From: Bacteroidota bacterium | GTDB taxonomy: Bacteria; Bacteroidota; Bacteroidia; Chitinophagales; JADIYW01 | DNA: 64,000 nucleotides | Direction of reading: 5' to 3' | Assembly: GCA_016705125.1 (NCBI GenBank) | Contig: JADIYW010000029.1 | Span: forward strand, 1 to 64,000 | Part shown: positions 10,711-19,824 of the stretch, in pieces | Layout of the letters: each line of letters opens with the position of its first letter | Numbering within the stretch: position 1 is the first letter of the stretch | Made by a program: the position numbers and the translations under genes | The notes under the pieces: model-generated | The model's input: only the letters and a program-made list of their open reading frames with translations | Database searches by the model: none | Told to the model about the DNA's origin: nothing

Positions 10711-12159
10711 ATGAGAAATATGAGTTTTAAATTAAGACCGATTTTGTTTGCTTTGGTGGCGATTTTTTCTACCAATTTTATGTCATCGTGTATAAAGGAT
10801 AAATTTGATACGCCTCCAATTAATGGCGAAGACCCTGCACTTACGGTTACCACTACTATTGCAGAATTAAAGCTATTATATGAAGGAGAGCCAGTACAAA
10901 TTACGGATGATTTGATTATTGCTGGCGTGGTGTCAGCGGATGATAAATCTGGTAATTTTTATAAGGAACTAATTATTGAAGATGCCTCTGGTGGTATATT
11001 GGTAAGAATAGATAGGGGAGATGCTTATGTTAATTTTCCAAAAGGAAGAAGAGTTTTTGTGAAGTGTAAAGGTCTTTGGCTAGGTAGCTACAAAAACTTA
11101 ATTCAGATTGGAGGCACTTTAGATTTAACGGATCCCTTAAACCCAGGTGTTAATCGAATTGCAGATGCATTGATAGATCAATACATAATTCCTGGTCAGT
11201 ATAATCTTCCTGTTTTACCTACCATAGTGAAAATTTCCGACTTGGTAAACTCATATCAGAATAGATTGATAAAGCTAGAAAATGTAGAATTTGACAATGT
11301 TAGCAAAGGTCTGAGTTTTGCTGATGCATCCAATCCAGATAATGGTACAAGAAATCTAACTGTTACCGATTGTGATGGTAATAAAATTATTGTACGTACA
11401 AGTGGCTTTGCAAGTTTTGCTTCAATATTGGCTTCAGAAAAAAATGGCACATTGGTGGGTGTTTATAGCGTATTTGGAGATACAAAACAATTGCGATTGA
11501 GAGATGAGAACGATATGATGATGGAAAATGATAGGTGTAGTGGTTCGGGAGGAGTAACAACGCCCATTTCTATTGGCGACATGAGAGCACTGTATACTAG
11601 TCCGGAAGTATCCACCCCAAGTAATAAAAAGATTAAAGGGATTATTATATCTGATAGAACAACAGAAAGTATAAACAAAAATAGTTTTGTTATTCAAGAT
11701 GGAACAGCTGCAATAATAGTATATAATGGAAGTAGTTTCACACATAGCTTTAATTTGGGAGATGAAGTAGAGATTAATATTACAGGCGGTAAATTATCTC
11801 GATTTAATGATGGTTTGCAGTTATCTAATGTAGTTGAAGCTTCAATGGTGAAAACAGGAACTGGAAGCATTACCCCAAGAATTGCAACTGTGGCTGAGGT
11901 AAATTTAAATATATCTAACTGGGAATCTCAATTAGTTACTATAAATGGTGTTACTATAACTGGTAATAGTGGAAAATTTGGAATGGATGGTGTTTTAATA
12001 AAAGATGCTAGTGCAGGAGAATTATTATTATTCACTAGAGATGGAAGTACATTTAGTGGCAATGCCTATCCAACAGGAACAAGGAATATTACTGGTATTT
12101 TATCCATTTATAAAGGTGATAAGCAATTAATTATCAGAAGTCCGACAGATATTCAATAG
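10711..12159 (+). CDS. DUF5689 surface lipoprotein, partner of the TonB receptor
   Basis: 482 residues with a lipoprotein signal (FALVAIFSTNFMSSC, lipid-anchor Cys at about residue 27). Two successive OB-fold-like halves follow: the first contains IAGVVSADDKSGNFYKELIIED and GRRVFVKCKGLWLG, the second IKGIIISDRTTESINKNSFVIQD and FNLGDEVEINI. This is the DUF5689 architecture, found in Bacteroidota next to TonB receptors and often to secreted EEP nucleases/phosphatases. A frameshifted EEP gene sits about 5 kb away at 2750-3789. A role in capturing nucleic-acid or phosphate substrates is an inference from that association. Start: ATG at 10711; MSFKLRP at 10720 is an alternative. Confidence 0.85.
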   Translation: MRNMSFKLRPILFALVAIFSTNFMSSCIKDKFDTPPINGEDPALTVTTTIAELKLLYEGEPVQITDDLIIAGVVSADDKSGNFYKELIIEDASGGILVRIDRGDAYVNFPKGRRVFVKCKGLWLGSYKNLIQIGGTLDLTDPLNPGVNRIADALIDQYIIPGQYNLPVLPTIVKISDLVNSYQNRLIKLENVEFDNVSKGLSFADASNPDNGTRNLTVTDCDGNKIIVRTSGFASFASILASEKNGTLVGVYSVFGDTKQLRLRDENDMMMENDRCSGSGGVTTPISIGDMRALYTSPEVSTPSNKKIKGIIISDRTTESINKNSFVIQDGTAAIIVYNGSSFTHSFNLGDEVEINITGGKLSRFNDGLQLSNVVEASMVKTGTGSITPRIATVAEVNLNISNWESQLVTINGVTITGNSGKFGMDGVLIKDASAGELLLFTRDGSTFSGNAYPTGTRNITGILSIYKGDKQLIIRSPTDIQ

Positions 12160-12370
12160 AAAAAATATTTCAAATCATATAATTTGCCTATTTTCTTTTG
12201 TTTGTTAGAAACCAAGTTTTATATTATAACTCAATTATACCTTTTATTTGGACTATAACTTTTTGGTTTTTACATTCATTATATGGTATGGGTATTGAAT
12301 GGCAATCCGTTTTATTAAATCCTTGTTAAATATGAATTTAGACACCGTTTGAAGTTAATGTATTGATATT

Positions 12371-12400
12371 AGTTTTATTGAAAACGATAAAACTTTTTTT
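12371..12400 (+). terminator. Possible weak intrinsic terminator
   Basis: AGTTTTAT and ATAAAACT form an 8-bp AT-rich stem with loop TGAAAACG, followed by a run of T. It lies about 210 bases after the DUF5689 stop, in a 350-base gap (12160-12511) where I see no gene. Confidence 0.4.
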
Positions 12401-12511
12401 GGGTAATGGATAAAAATAGACAGTTTCCGTTGTTTCAAAGGGTTTATATTTTGTCAAAATTGAAATGGAAGGCACACAATTCGATGCTAAAATGGAGAAG
12501 TTGTAAATTTT

Positions 12512-12835
12512 TCAATCAACAAATATTTCTCTTATCAATTGCTTGGTATTTATAATGTCTTTAGTATTTAAATTTCCTATTATTTTTATCGTTCTTAATT
12601 TGTCTATCGTTCTTATTTGGTCAAATGCCATGCTACCAATTATGTCTTTGTTTGTAATAATAAACCTTGTTGGGTAAGATTTCGTTTGACAAGTTATTGG
12701 AACAATTACAATAGTTTTAAGGTATTTGTTTATTTCATCGGGTGATACAATAACGCAAGGTCTTGTTTTATTCATTTCAGTTCCAAGTGTAGGATTTAAA
12801 TTTACTAAAATGATTTGATATTGCTTCAACTCCAT
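12512..12835 (-). CDS. mazF: MazF/PemK-family endoribonuclease toxin
   Basis: 107 residues with the MazF fold signature: QIILVNLNPTLGTEMNKTRPCVIVSPDE at the N-terminus, the central VIVPITCQ strand and GSMAFDQIRTIDKLR toward the end. MazF toxins cut mRNA at short motifs when the antitoxin is degraded. The start codon overlaps the antitoxin stop (TAATG at 12835), so the pair is translationally coupled and antitoxin-first, as usual for mazEF. Length is normal for the family, and nothing suggests inactivation. Confidence 0.93.
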   Translation of the reverse strand: MELKQYQIILVNLNPTLGTEMNKTRPCVIVSPDEINKYLKTIVIVPITCQTKSYPTRFIITNKDIIGSMAFDQIRTIDKLRTIKIIGNLNTKDIINTKQLIREIFVD

Positions 12836-13071
12836 TATTCAAATTGTTCGTCTTCAAAAATATCATCAATGAGTAAAGCGTCATCATTATTTTCATTCAT
12901 TTCTTTGAATTTTTCTGCCCAACCTGCTCTAATTGTTGTTTTTGGTTTAAGAATGATATGGTCTTGTTTTAAAATAAGTTCTATCTCTCCTTTGAAATTA
13001 TATTTTTCAAGGATTGTTTTACTTAATCGTATCCCTTTCGAATTGCCAATTGGTATTATAGGAATTTGCAT
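12835..13071 (-). CDS. mazE: MazE-like AbrB-fold antitoxin
   Basis: 78 residues from the preferred start at 13071 (MQIPIIPIGNSKGIRLSK). The frame can extend to 13092, but homology begins at this Met. The N-terminal half is a swapped-hairpin AbrB/SpoVT DNA-binding domain (IPIGNSKGIRLSKTILEKY, IELILKQDHIILKPK). The acidic C-terminal tail (NENNDDALLIDDIFEDEQFE) is the kind of segment that wraps and neutralises MazF. It is expected to repress its own promoter together with MazF. Confidence 0.9.
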   Translation of the reverse strand: MQIPIIPIGNSKGIRLSKTILEKYNFKGEIELILKQDHIILKPKTTIRAGWAEKFKEMNENNDDALLIDDIFEDEQFE

Positions 13072-13104
13072 AATTTTAAATTGTATATACAAAGTTATTA
13101 CATT

Positions 13105-14364
13105 TTAACTTAAATCAAAATATATTGTTCTATTTTTCTTCTGAAACCGATTGCTTTTATAATTTCCGCCACTTTTGTTTCCACCATTTGGTTTGTTTGG
13201 CTTATCTCGTTTTAATTCTGGCTGATAGGCTGGTCCTTCACCAATTTCGGAAGCTAAAGGAATTTTGTCTATTTCTTTGCCAATCAAACTTTCAATTCTG
13301 AAAAATTTGGGTTGGTCTCTTTCGTTTATAAAAGTAATGGCCGTTCCGGTAGTTTCAGCTCTGGCAGTACGCCCTATTCGGTGTATATAATCCTCTGCAT
13401 CGCCAGGCACATCATAATTTATCACCAAACTAATTCCTTCCACATCAATACCACGCGATAAAATATCGGTACCAATCAATACCTGCAATCGGTTGTTTTT
13501 GAAGGCACGCATTATTTCTTCTCGTTCGCTCTGTACCAAATCGGAATGAAATGCTTTTAAGTTTACATTGGTTCGGCGCAGTTCAATTTCTAGTTTTTTT
13601 ACCTGCTCCTTTGTGCCAGCAAAGATGATAGCACTTTTAAAAGAGCCATTTTTCATGATCGATTTTAGCAAAGGTAATTTTTGTGTTTCGTAAACCACAT
13701 ATGCCTGCTGCAAAATTCCCTCTGCTGGTTTTGAAATAGCGATATTTATTTGGGTTGGATTTTTTAATATTTTATTTGCCAAAACCCGCATTTTTGGAGG
13801 CATGGTGGCTGAGAATAAAAGCGTTTGTCTTTCCTTTGGTAAATAGCTTATTATTTTCTCGATATCATCAAAAAAGCCCATATCGAGCATTCTATCTGCT
13901 TCATCAAGTATTAAATGTTGTAGGTGTTTGAATTGTACATCGCCTGCTGAAAGAATTGAAATTAAACGACCAGGCGTCGCTATGATGATATCTGCACCAC
14001 TTTCGAGAGCCCTTTTCTGTTGCTCCCACGCAATGCCATCTCCGCCGCCATATACGGCCGCCGAACTCACATTTATAAAATAGGAGAGGGCTTCAATTTG
14101 TTGGTCTATTTGAAGTGCCAACTCACGTGTAGGCGCAATAATTAGCGTATTGAGATGGCTATGGTTACTTTGTGTTATTTTATGCAAAATGGGTAACAAA
14201 TAGGCGGCTGTTTTTCCAGTTCCTGTTTGTGCACATGCAATCAAATCGGTATTTGATAAGATAGTAGGGATGGCTTGTTCCTGAATTGGAGTAGCTTTTT
14301 TGTAACCCATGGCTTGCAAACCGTCCAGCAAGGCAGCATCTAAATTAAATTCGTCGAAAGTCAA
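13105..14364 (-). CDS. DEAD-box ATP-dependent RNA helicase (RhlE-like)
   Basis: 419 residues with all core motifs in order: Q motif (GYKKATPIQEQAIP), Walker A AQTGTGKTAA, PTRELALQ, the DEAD box in LILDEADRMLD, SAT in LLFSATMPP, and HRIGRTARAE. The C-terminal tail is short, basic and Gly/Asn/Lys-rich (NKPNGGNKSGGNYKSNRFQKK), as in RhlE-type helicases that remodel ribosomal precursor or mRNA structure. It starts 30 codons before GYKK with the typical helicase opening FDEFNLDAALLDGLQAMG. It is transcribed alone, with a 290-base AT-rich gap upstream. Confidence 0.93.
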   Translation of the reverse strand: MTFDEFNLDAALLDGLQAMGYKKATPIQEQAIPTILSNTDLIACAQTGTGKTAAYLLPILHKITQSNHSHLNTLIIAPTRELALQIDQQIEALSYFINVSSAAVYGGGDGIAWEQQKRALESGADIIIATPGRLISILSAGDVQFKHLQHLILDEADRMLDMGFFDDIEKIISYLPKERQTLLFSATMPPKMRVLANKILKNPTQINIAISKPAEGILQQAYVVYETQKLPLLKSIMKNGSFKSAIIFAGTKEQVKKLEIELRRTNVNLKAFHSDLVQSEREEIMRAFKNNRLQVLIGTDILSRGIDVEGISLVINYDVPGDAEDYIHRIGRTARAETTGTAITFINERDQPKFFRIESLIGKEIDKIPLASEIGEGPAYQPELKRDKPNKPNGGNKSGGNYKSNRFQKKNRTIYFDLS

Positions 14365-14659
14365 TAGTATAAATTTTGTTCAACAAAGTTGAAATTAGTA
14401 AATATAAGCCATAAATATAGGGGAATTTTAGCAATTATTGGCTAAATAAGGGAAACACAGTTATTTTAGGGCAATAAATATTTTATTTCATTTTCAAATG
14501 AGCTTAATTTTAGTGGTGTTTTTTTAAATAAGCTTCCTATTTAAAATTACTACATCAAACAAGTAATACTTAATAATAATAGAAACTAAGCAATAAATTA
14601 ATAGCCAATCTTGTCCTTTAGCTTTTTATTTAACCTAGATTTGAGCCAAATAAAGGAAT

Positions 14660-15949
14660 ATGCAAAAACGAAATTATCATAGGATAGAAAAAAATACAGA
14701 TGGTGCTTTTGGCATTCAAACTGTCGAAATTGATTCCTTTGATGTATTTGAGCATCCTTTAGAAACGATTGTAACGGATATAAAAAACTTGGCAAACATG
14801 GGTGAAATACTAAGTTTGTTAGGCTATGTGGCGGATAATGATTATTTTTCTTATCAATGTAAAGATGTAATTTCAGTTCCTGAAAAGCATATAAATAATA
14901 AAGGACAAGGGAAATTTGCTTTTCAGGCATATTTTCAAAATTTTCCTGAATCTGTAATGTCTATTAATAACGATGCTATTGTGGTGGTGGTATTGGAGCC
15001 ACTAACATTAAATAATGATGGAAAAAGAACTTTTAATGTAGTTGGATATATTCACGTTAATGTATTAAAGGTAAACTATGAGGGAGAATTATTCGATGGG
15101 TATTATTATAATTTGTTGAGGATAAGTGAGCGAGTTGAAAATAATATAAAAGTATATCGACGGAAAAAGATATTTACATTGATGTTTAGCATCATGCACA
15201 GTATTGTAGATAGCGAAAAAAATATTGCCTTTACTTATGGTGCAATGGGTAAAGAAAATCAAGCAATTAATGAGGCATTGGAATTGAATACCAAATTATA
15301 CCAAAAGCACTATGAAAAATTTGCCTTCACCAACAATACCCAAATTAATAAATTATTTGGAAGTAAGGATGCATTTAAAAAGTGTGTGGATATAACAAAT
15401 GATAGAGCATTGCTAAGGTTGTTTTATCAAAAATTGAAAGCCCAAAAACAAGATTATGCATTCTTTCATTTTCATACAGAAGCTCAGTTTCTTGGTATTT
15501 TAGATAATATTTTCGCCTATTCAAAATCATCTCGGGTTTATATGGTGCCTGATATAGATGGTAATATGGATGCTGTTGGTTTGGCCCTCAACTGGGGCGA
15601 TTATATGAATGTGCAATTAGAAAATCCGCAAGGTTTTTTCAAAACATTAGCAAAATTGGAGTTGACAGACAAGGTATTATATCCAATTATGCTTACGGGT
15701 TCGGCTAAAGGCGTAGATGTTTTGTTGCGCGGTATGGCATCGCACTATAACAAAACCTATAATTGTAAGGTGACTACTATTAATTCTTACAATGGCGACC
15801 CATACTATAAAACCAAAAAGAGCTTGCTTAGTGATGAGTATTTGTTCTTAATCATAACAAATGATGTTGACAAATTGAACGCCATAAAGGAAAAATCAAA
15901 GGATAAGAACGGAAATATTCGATTGTTTATTGATGTGCCATTGCTTTAA
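14660..15949 (+). CDS. Conserved-looking protein of unknown function, possibly tandem GNAT-like
   Basis: 429 residues; I do not recognise a named family. It is soluble, with no signal or membrane segment. The segment at about 175-215 (LMFSIMHSIVDSEKNIAFTYGAMGKENQAINEAL) and the C-terminal third (SSRVYMVPDIDGNMDAVGLALNWGDYM, then YLFLIIT) alternate strands and helices in a way that recalls two N-acyltransferase (GNAT) modules. No catalytic residue can be assigned. It converges with the helicase gene, with 4 bases between the stops. The coding call is firm; the function is a guess. Confidence 0.8.
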   Translation: MQKRNYHRIEKNTDGAFGIQTVEIDSFDVFEHPLETIVTDIKNLANMGEILSLLGYVADNDYFSYQCKDVISVPEKHINNKGQGKFAFQAYFQNFPESVMSINNDAIVVVVLEPLTLNNDGKRTFNVVGYIHVNVLKVNYEGELFDGYYYNLLRISERVENNIKVYRRKKIFTLMFSIMHSIVDSEKNIAFTYGAMGKENQAINEALELNTKLYQKHYEKFAFTNNTQINKLFGSKDAFKKCVDITNDRALLRLFYQKLKAQKQDYAFFHFHTEAQFLGILDNIFAYSKSSRVYMVPDIDGNMDAVGLALNWGDYMNVQLENPQGFFKTLAKLELTDKVLYPIMLTGSAKGVDVLLRGMASHYNKTYNCKVTTINSYNGDPYYKTKKSLLSDEYLFLIITNDVDKLNAIKEKSKDKNGNIRLFIDVPLL

Positions 15950-15953
15950 AATA

Positions 15954-17972
15954 CTAAGCTTTTGGGTTTTTGATTAAACCATGGTAGCTCATTGCCAATC
16001 TAATTTCGCCATAACTAAATTCATCGCCAAGTTTTGATTTTATAACAGCAAAAAGTGGCGGGTCAATCGTTTCTGCTACTGCAATTATTTTTTTAACTTT
16101 TTCAAGAGGCATAACTTTCTCAATAGCTAATTCGCCAGTGCCAATATAGTGGGCTAAATGTCCCTCAATGGTGGAGGTTGCCATCCCTCTTTCTTGGGCA
16201 ATTGTTTCTATGGTTTTGCCTTCCATGTATGCGTCAAAACTAATTTCCTTTGAGTTTACTTTTACATCTGTATTTTTATTTTTTGTAGTTAAATGCGCAG
16301 TTTTTTCTTTTTTCAGTTTATTACCCTCACTTGGTTTTTCTATTATTTTTTTCTCTTTTATCAACGCCGAAACACCACTTTCTTCTTTGGTAAATGCCGT
16401 ATTATTGCGCACCGCTTTTATTAATCCGGCTGCTTTTACTATTTGTTGCAACTGTTGAAATACATTTGCATCTAATGTTTGCAATTCGGATAAATAGGTT
16501 TTTATTTTTTTATTTCCAGTAAGTTGTTCTATTTGTTCGCTTATTTCAAATGAAATATGGTTTAGGAGTGGCGTAAAATAATCTACCGCTTTTTTCACTC
16601 TCTCTTCAATATGATTTAAATCAGGACTTTCACTTTTTGTAAATAAGTCATTTAGTTGAGCCAAAAATTTGTCGGCATTCGTTTTAATTGTAGTAAAATT
16701 CGACAATAAGGTTTTGGCCCATTCTTTGTGTTTTTGCTTATCCGATTTTTTCTCATCTTTTGTGTAGCTATCCTCATGATTTTTTAATTCATAAAATAGT
16801 TTTTTGAAATTAAATCCTTCTAAAAGATAGTTCTTAAGGTAAATATATTTCTCGCTTTCAATAGATTGATTCAGGTGTTCAATGGTTTGTATATTTGTAT
16901 CAGCGTATTCTAAAACCACCTTATCGGATCCCAATTTATTAAAATCGAATATACTTGTAAGTACCAAGCCATCCAAACTCCGGAGGCGGGAGAGTGCCAC
17001 ATAAATTTGCCCTGTTGCAAATGCATCGCCAATATCGAGCACTGCTTTTTCAAAGGTTAAGCCCTGACTTTTGTGTATTGTAATCGCCCATGCCAATTTG
17101 ATTGGATAATGTTTAAAAGTGCCTATTGTTTTTTCTTCTATTTCGTTTGTAGCATCATTTAAGGTATAGCGAATATTTTTCCATTCATATTTGTCGACAT
17201 TAATCATTTCCTTGGTGTCTGCAAATTTCACTATAATAGAAGAGCCAGAAAGGCTATGTATCGTGCCTATTTTTCCATTATAATAGCGCTTTTCTTCGTT
17301 TAGGTCATTTTTAATAAACATTACTTGGGCGCCCACTTTTAGTTCAAGTCTTTTTTCAAGTGGAAAATTATGATCATTAAAATCTCCATCTATTTCTGCT
17401 TCATAAAAAAAGGAATTATTGCTTATTTTCTGTAATTCATTTTTATTAATTGAATCCGCTTTATAATTATGGGTGGTAAGGGTAATAATATTATTTTCTG
17501 GTTCTTTTTTAAAATTGGGTTGATAGTATTGATTCAGCAGGGCAATATCCGATTCGTCTATTATATTATCACGAAGGTGATTAAGTAAAGAGATAAATTT
17601 ATAATCCGACTGTCGATATATTTTATCTAATTCAATATAAATTGGCTTCTGTTGTTGAAGAACCAATGCATCAAAGAAGTAAATGCTTTTATAATATTTT
17701 TTCAAAATATCCCATTCATTGTCTTTTATTACTGGTGGCAATTGTAACAAATCGCCTATAAATAGAACCTGAACACCACCAAATGGAACATCATTTTTTC
17801 GTCTCACATATCGCAATACCGTATCTATGGCATCCAGCAAATCGGCTCTTAGCATACTTACCTCATCTATTATCAGCAATTCGAATTCGCGCAACATTTT
17901 GCGTTTCTTCTCTTGCATTTGTAAATTTTTGATTAATGTATTTTTGTCGTTCACTTTTACCTGATTTAACAA
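15954..17972 (-). CDS. PIF1-like helicase, main part, with C-terminal helix-turn-helix (frameshifted from its N-terminus)
   Basis: 672 residues continuing an SF1B helicase: Walker B LLIIDEVSMLRADLLD, GDLLQLPPV, LTTHNYKAD, and the late motifs LAWAITIHKSQGLTFEKAVLDIG and VALSRLRSLDGLVLTS. The last 110 residues form an HTH_40-type domain (SFDAYMEGKTIETIAQERGMATSTIEGHLAHYI), also found at the end of some RecQ-like helicases. Walker A lies in the upstream fragment at 17966-18229. One missing T in the run at 17998-18002 explains the break. It likely acts on DNA structures during replication or repair. Confidence 0.88.
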   Translation of the reverse strand: MLNQVKVNDKNTLIKNLQMQEKKRKMLREFELLIIDEVSMLRADLLDAIDTVLRYVRRKNDVPFGGVQVLFIGDLLQLPPVIKDNEWDILKKYYKSIYFFDALVLQQQKPIYIELDKIYRQSDYKFISLLNHLRDNIIDESDIALLNQYYQPNFKKEPENNIITLTTHNYKADSINKNELQKISNNSFFYEAEIDGDFNDHNFPLEKRLELKVGAQVMFIKNDLNEEKRYYNGKIGTIHSLSGSSIIVKFADTKEMINVDKYEWKNIRYTLNDATNEIEEKTIGTFKHYPIKLAWAITIHKSQGLTFEKAVLDIGDAFATGQIYVALSRLRSLDGLVLTSIFDFNKLGSDKVVLEYADTNIQTIEHLNQSIESEKYIYLKNYLLEGFNFKKLFYELKNHEDSYTKDEKKSDKQKHKEWAKTLLSNFTTIKTNADKFLAQLNDLFTKSESPDLNHIEERVKKAVDYFTPLLNHISFEISEQIEQLTGNKKIKTYLSELQTLDANVFQQLQQIVKAAGLIKAVRNNTAFTKEESGVSALIKEKKIIEKPSEGNKLKKEKTAHLTTKNKNTDVKVNSKEISFDAYMEGKTIETIAQERGMATSTIEGHLAHYIGTGELAIEKVMPLEKVKKIIAVAETIDPPLFAVIKSKLGDEFSYGEIRLAMSYHGLIKNPKA

Positions 17973-18229
17973 TAAACTATCTGCTTTATATATAGGTAAA
18001 AAGTGCCGAATGGTAATTGGAACAAGAAATGTATGGTTACTCCGCCTGCATTTATAGCAGCCACTCCTGTGGGCGCCACAACTAAGGTTTTTTTGTGGGT
18101 GTATTGCACTATGTTATGCAAAAAAGTGGTTTTGCCTGTACCGGCTTTCCCAGTAAGAAATAATGGTTTATTTGTTTGATTGATACATTTTGATGCTAGC
18201 TCGACAAAGCTTAGTGGTGCTGTTTCCAT
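17966..18229 (-). CDS. PIF1-like helicase, N-terminal fragment with Walker A
   Basis: Contains NKPLFLTGKAGTGKTTFLHN (Walker A) and KTLVVAPTGVAAINAGGVTIH, the first two helicase motifs. The authentic continuation FQLPFGTFLPIYKADSLLLNQV is present in the -1 frame and runs straight into the 672-residue fragment. Five T residues (complement of 17998-18002) occur where six would keep the frame. No stimulatory hairpin or classical slippery heptamer accompanies the site, so I read it as an indel, not programmed frameshifting. The full protein would be about 760 residues. Confidence 0.87.
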   Translation of the reverse strand: METAPLSFVELASKCINQTNKPLFLTGKAGTGKTTFLHNIVQYTHKKTLVVAPTGVAAINAGGVTIHFLFQLPFGTFYLYIKQIVYC

Positions 18230-18295
18230 TCTTAAAGGTAAAAAAAGATTTAATTAAATTGGTTGTTCATACCTATTGAGATACGAAAACAATAA

Positions 18296-18366
18296 AAATT
18301 CCACAACAAAATAATTAAATAATTAGCGAATTAAACAATTAGCTAATTATTCAATGAATGAAATTA
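18296..18366 (+). repeat. AATTAGCGAATT-type degenerate repeat
   Basis: AATTAAATAATTAGCGAATT, then AATTAGCTAATTATTCAATG and TGAAATTATTGAT. It is related to 4010-4092 and, reversed, to 30638-30682. It fills most of the gap between the helicase start and the porV end. Confidence 0.55.
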
Positions 18367-18451
18367 TTGATTTAAAAACCAAATTGCAGTGAACTGTGAA
18401 CCGTCAACTTTCTCCCTGCGGACTGCCGACCTCATTGAACTGCCGACAAAT

Positions 18452-19681
18452 TTATTCCTCAACAGGCGTTGGCATTACCTCACTACCAGACTCAGATGAT
18501 TTGTCCTTTTTGCCTAATTTGTCGAAATTAAAACTAAGTGTAAATCGGAAAGTATTATCGAGTGGACTTCTTTGGTTGGACGTAGGAACAAGGTAAGAGA
18601 AGTCGAGCCCAAATACACTATATTTTGCAGATAAACCAGCGGTAAAGAATTTCCTATTTCCTTTTAATTTATTTTCAAGAAAATAACCTGCTCTAACTGC
18701 AAATTGTTTATCGTACCAATATTCAACACCAATTGAATAGTTAAATTCTCTCATTTCCTCTTTAAATCCGCCCGGTGCATCACCTAATGATGAAAAAACA
18801 CCTGCAATCGAACTTTTTTGTTTATAGTCAAAAATGCCATCGCCATCTGCATCTACGGTGTCAGGAGTAGGTACAAGTAATTTATTAATATCTACATAAA
18901 CAGACATTTCATGTTTTTCTTTCGGAAAAATTTGATAGCCCAATCCTAATCCTGCATTTGTTGGAATATAATCTTGATTTAAAGCATCTGATGAATAGGA
19001 AATCTTACTACCTAAATTGGTAATTGCTAATCCAACATTTAATTGGCTATTCATTTTCTTTAACTTAATTGGCTTGAAGTAAGACATGGTAATATCTGAA
19101 CCAAAAGCATTACCTGCTTTAATTGGCACACCATCCACCGTTTGTCCACTAGCTAAATTAGAATAAATATATCTCAACTGAATACCCAAACTATAATATT
19201 TACCCAATTTACGAGCATATCCTACATCCAAAGCCATTTCTCTTGGTCGGAAATCACCAGTAATATTGCCTTGAAAATCGGTGAAAGTGATATTTCCTAA
19301 GCTGAAAAATTTCAATGAGGTAGAAATTACTTGGTTTTTATCTAATTGGTAGTAGCCTGAAAAATGCGCTAAATAAATATCTGTAATACCTAAATTTCGC
19401 AACCAAGGCGTATAAGAAAGATTAATACCTAATTTTTTTGGAGCAAATACCAATTTTGAGTTATTGAAATACGTGCCACCTGCATCTGCTGATGAGGCAA
19501 TGCCTACATCGCCCATACCGCCAGCCCTTGCGTCAGGAATAATTCTTAGAAAAGGAACTGCAGTATTTATAGCATTTATTTGACCTACATCATCTATTGA
19601 GTTTTGTGCCTTGCTATTATTTAAAATAAGAAAGGATAAAAAAATACAAAGAAGTTTAGGTGTTATTTTTCTTAAGTTCAT
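18452..19681 (-). CDS. porV: Type IX secretion outer-membrane protein PorV (LptO)
   Basis: About 409 residues from the preferred start at 19681 (MNLRKITPKLLCIFLSF); the frame can extend to 19702. A signal peptide ends at NNSKAQ. The signature PorV segment FLRIIPDARAGGMGDVGIASSADAGGTYFNNSKLVFA follows, and then a FadL-like beta barrel (YTPWLRNLGITDIYLAHFSGYYQL). PorV shuttles cargo with C-terminal sorting domains from the translocon to the PorU attachment complex. It lies directly downstream of porU with a 143-base gap, the standard Bacteroidota order. Confidence 0.95.
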   Translation of the reverse strand: MNLRKITPKLLCIFLSFLILNNSKAQNSIDDVGQINAINTAVPFLRIIPDARAGGMGDVGIASSADAGGTYFNNSKLVFAPKKLGINLSYTPWLRNLGITDIYLAHFSGYYQLDKNQVISTSLKFFSLGNITFTDFQGNITGDFRPREMALDVGYARKLGKYYSLGIQLRYIYSNLASGQTVDGVPIKAGNAFGSDITMSYFKPIKLKKMNSQLNVGLAITNLGSKISYSSDALNQDYIPTNAGLGLGYQIFPKEKHEMSVYVDINKLLVPTPDTVDADGDGIFDYKQKSSIAGVFSSLGDAPGGFKEEMREFNYSIGVEYWYDKQFAVRAGYFLENKLKGNRKFFTAGLSAKYSVFGLDFSYLVPTSNQRSPLDNTFRFTLSFNFDKLGKKDKSSESGSEVMPTPVEE

Positions 19682-19824
19682 TAAAGCGACTTTTTGGTTC
19701 AAGTTAATTTAAGGTATATTTTTGGTAAATATAAAAATTGTTTAGGATTATTATCTATTTTTTAGCATCATTAATTAAATCTTTTCTTTATTAAACGCTT
19801 TTTTTTAAAATAAATTATGTTAAA

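Noticed and set aside
17966..18010. Programmed frameshifting in the PIF1-like helicase
   Set aside because: No X-XXY-YYZ heptamer in register and no downstream hairpin; a one-base homopolymer deletion explains it.
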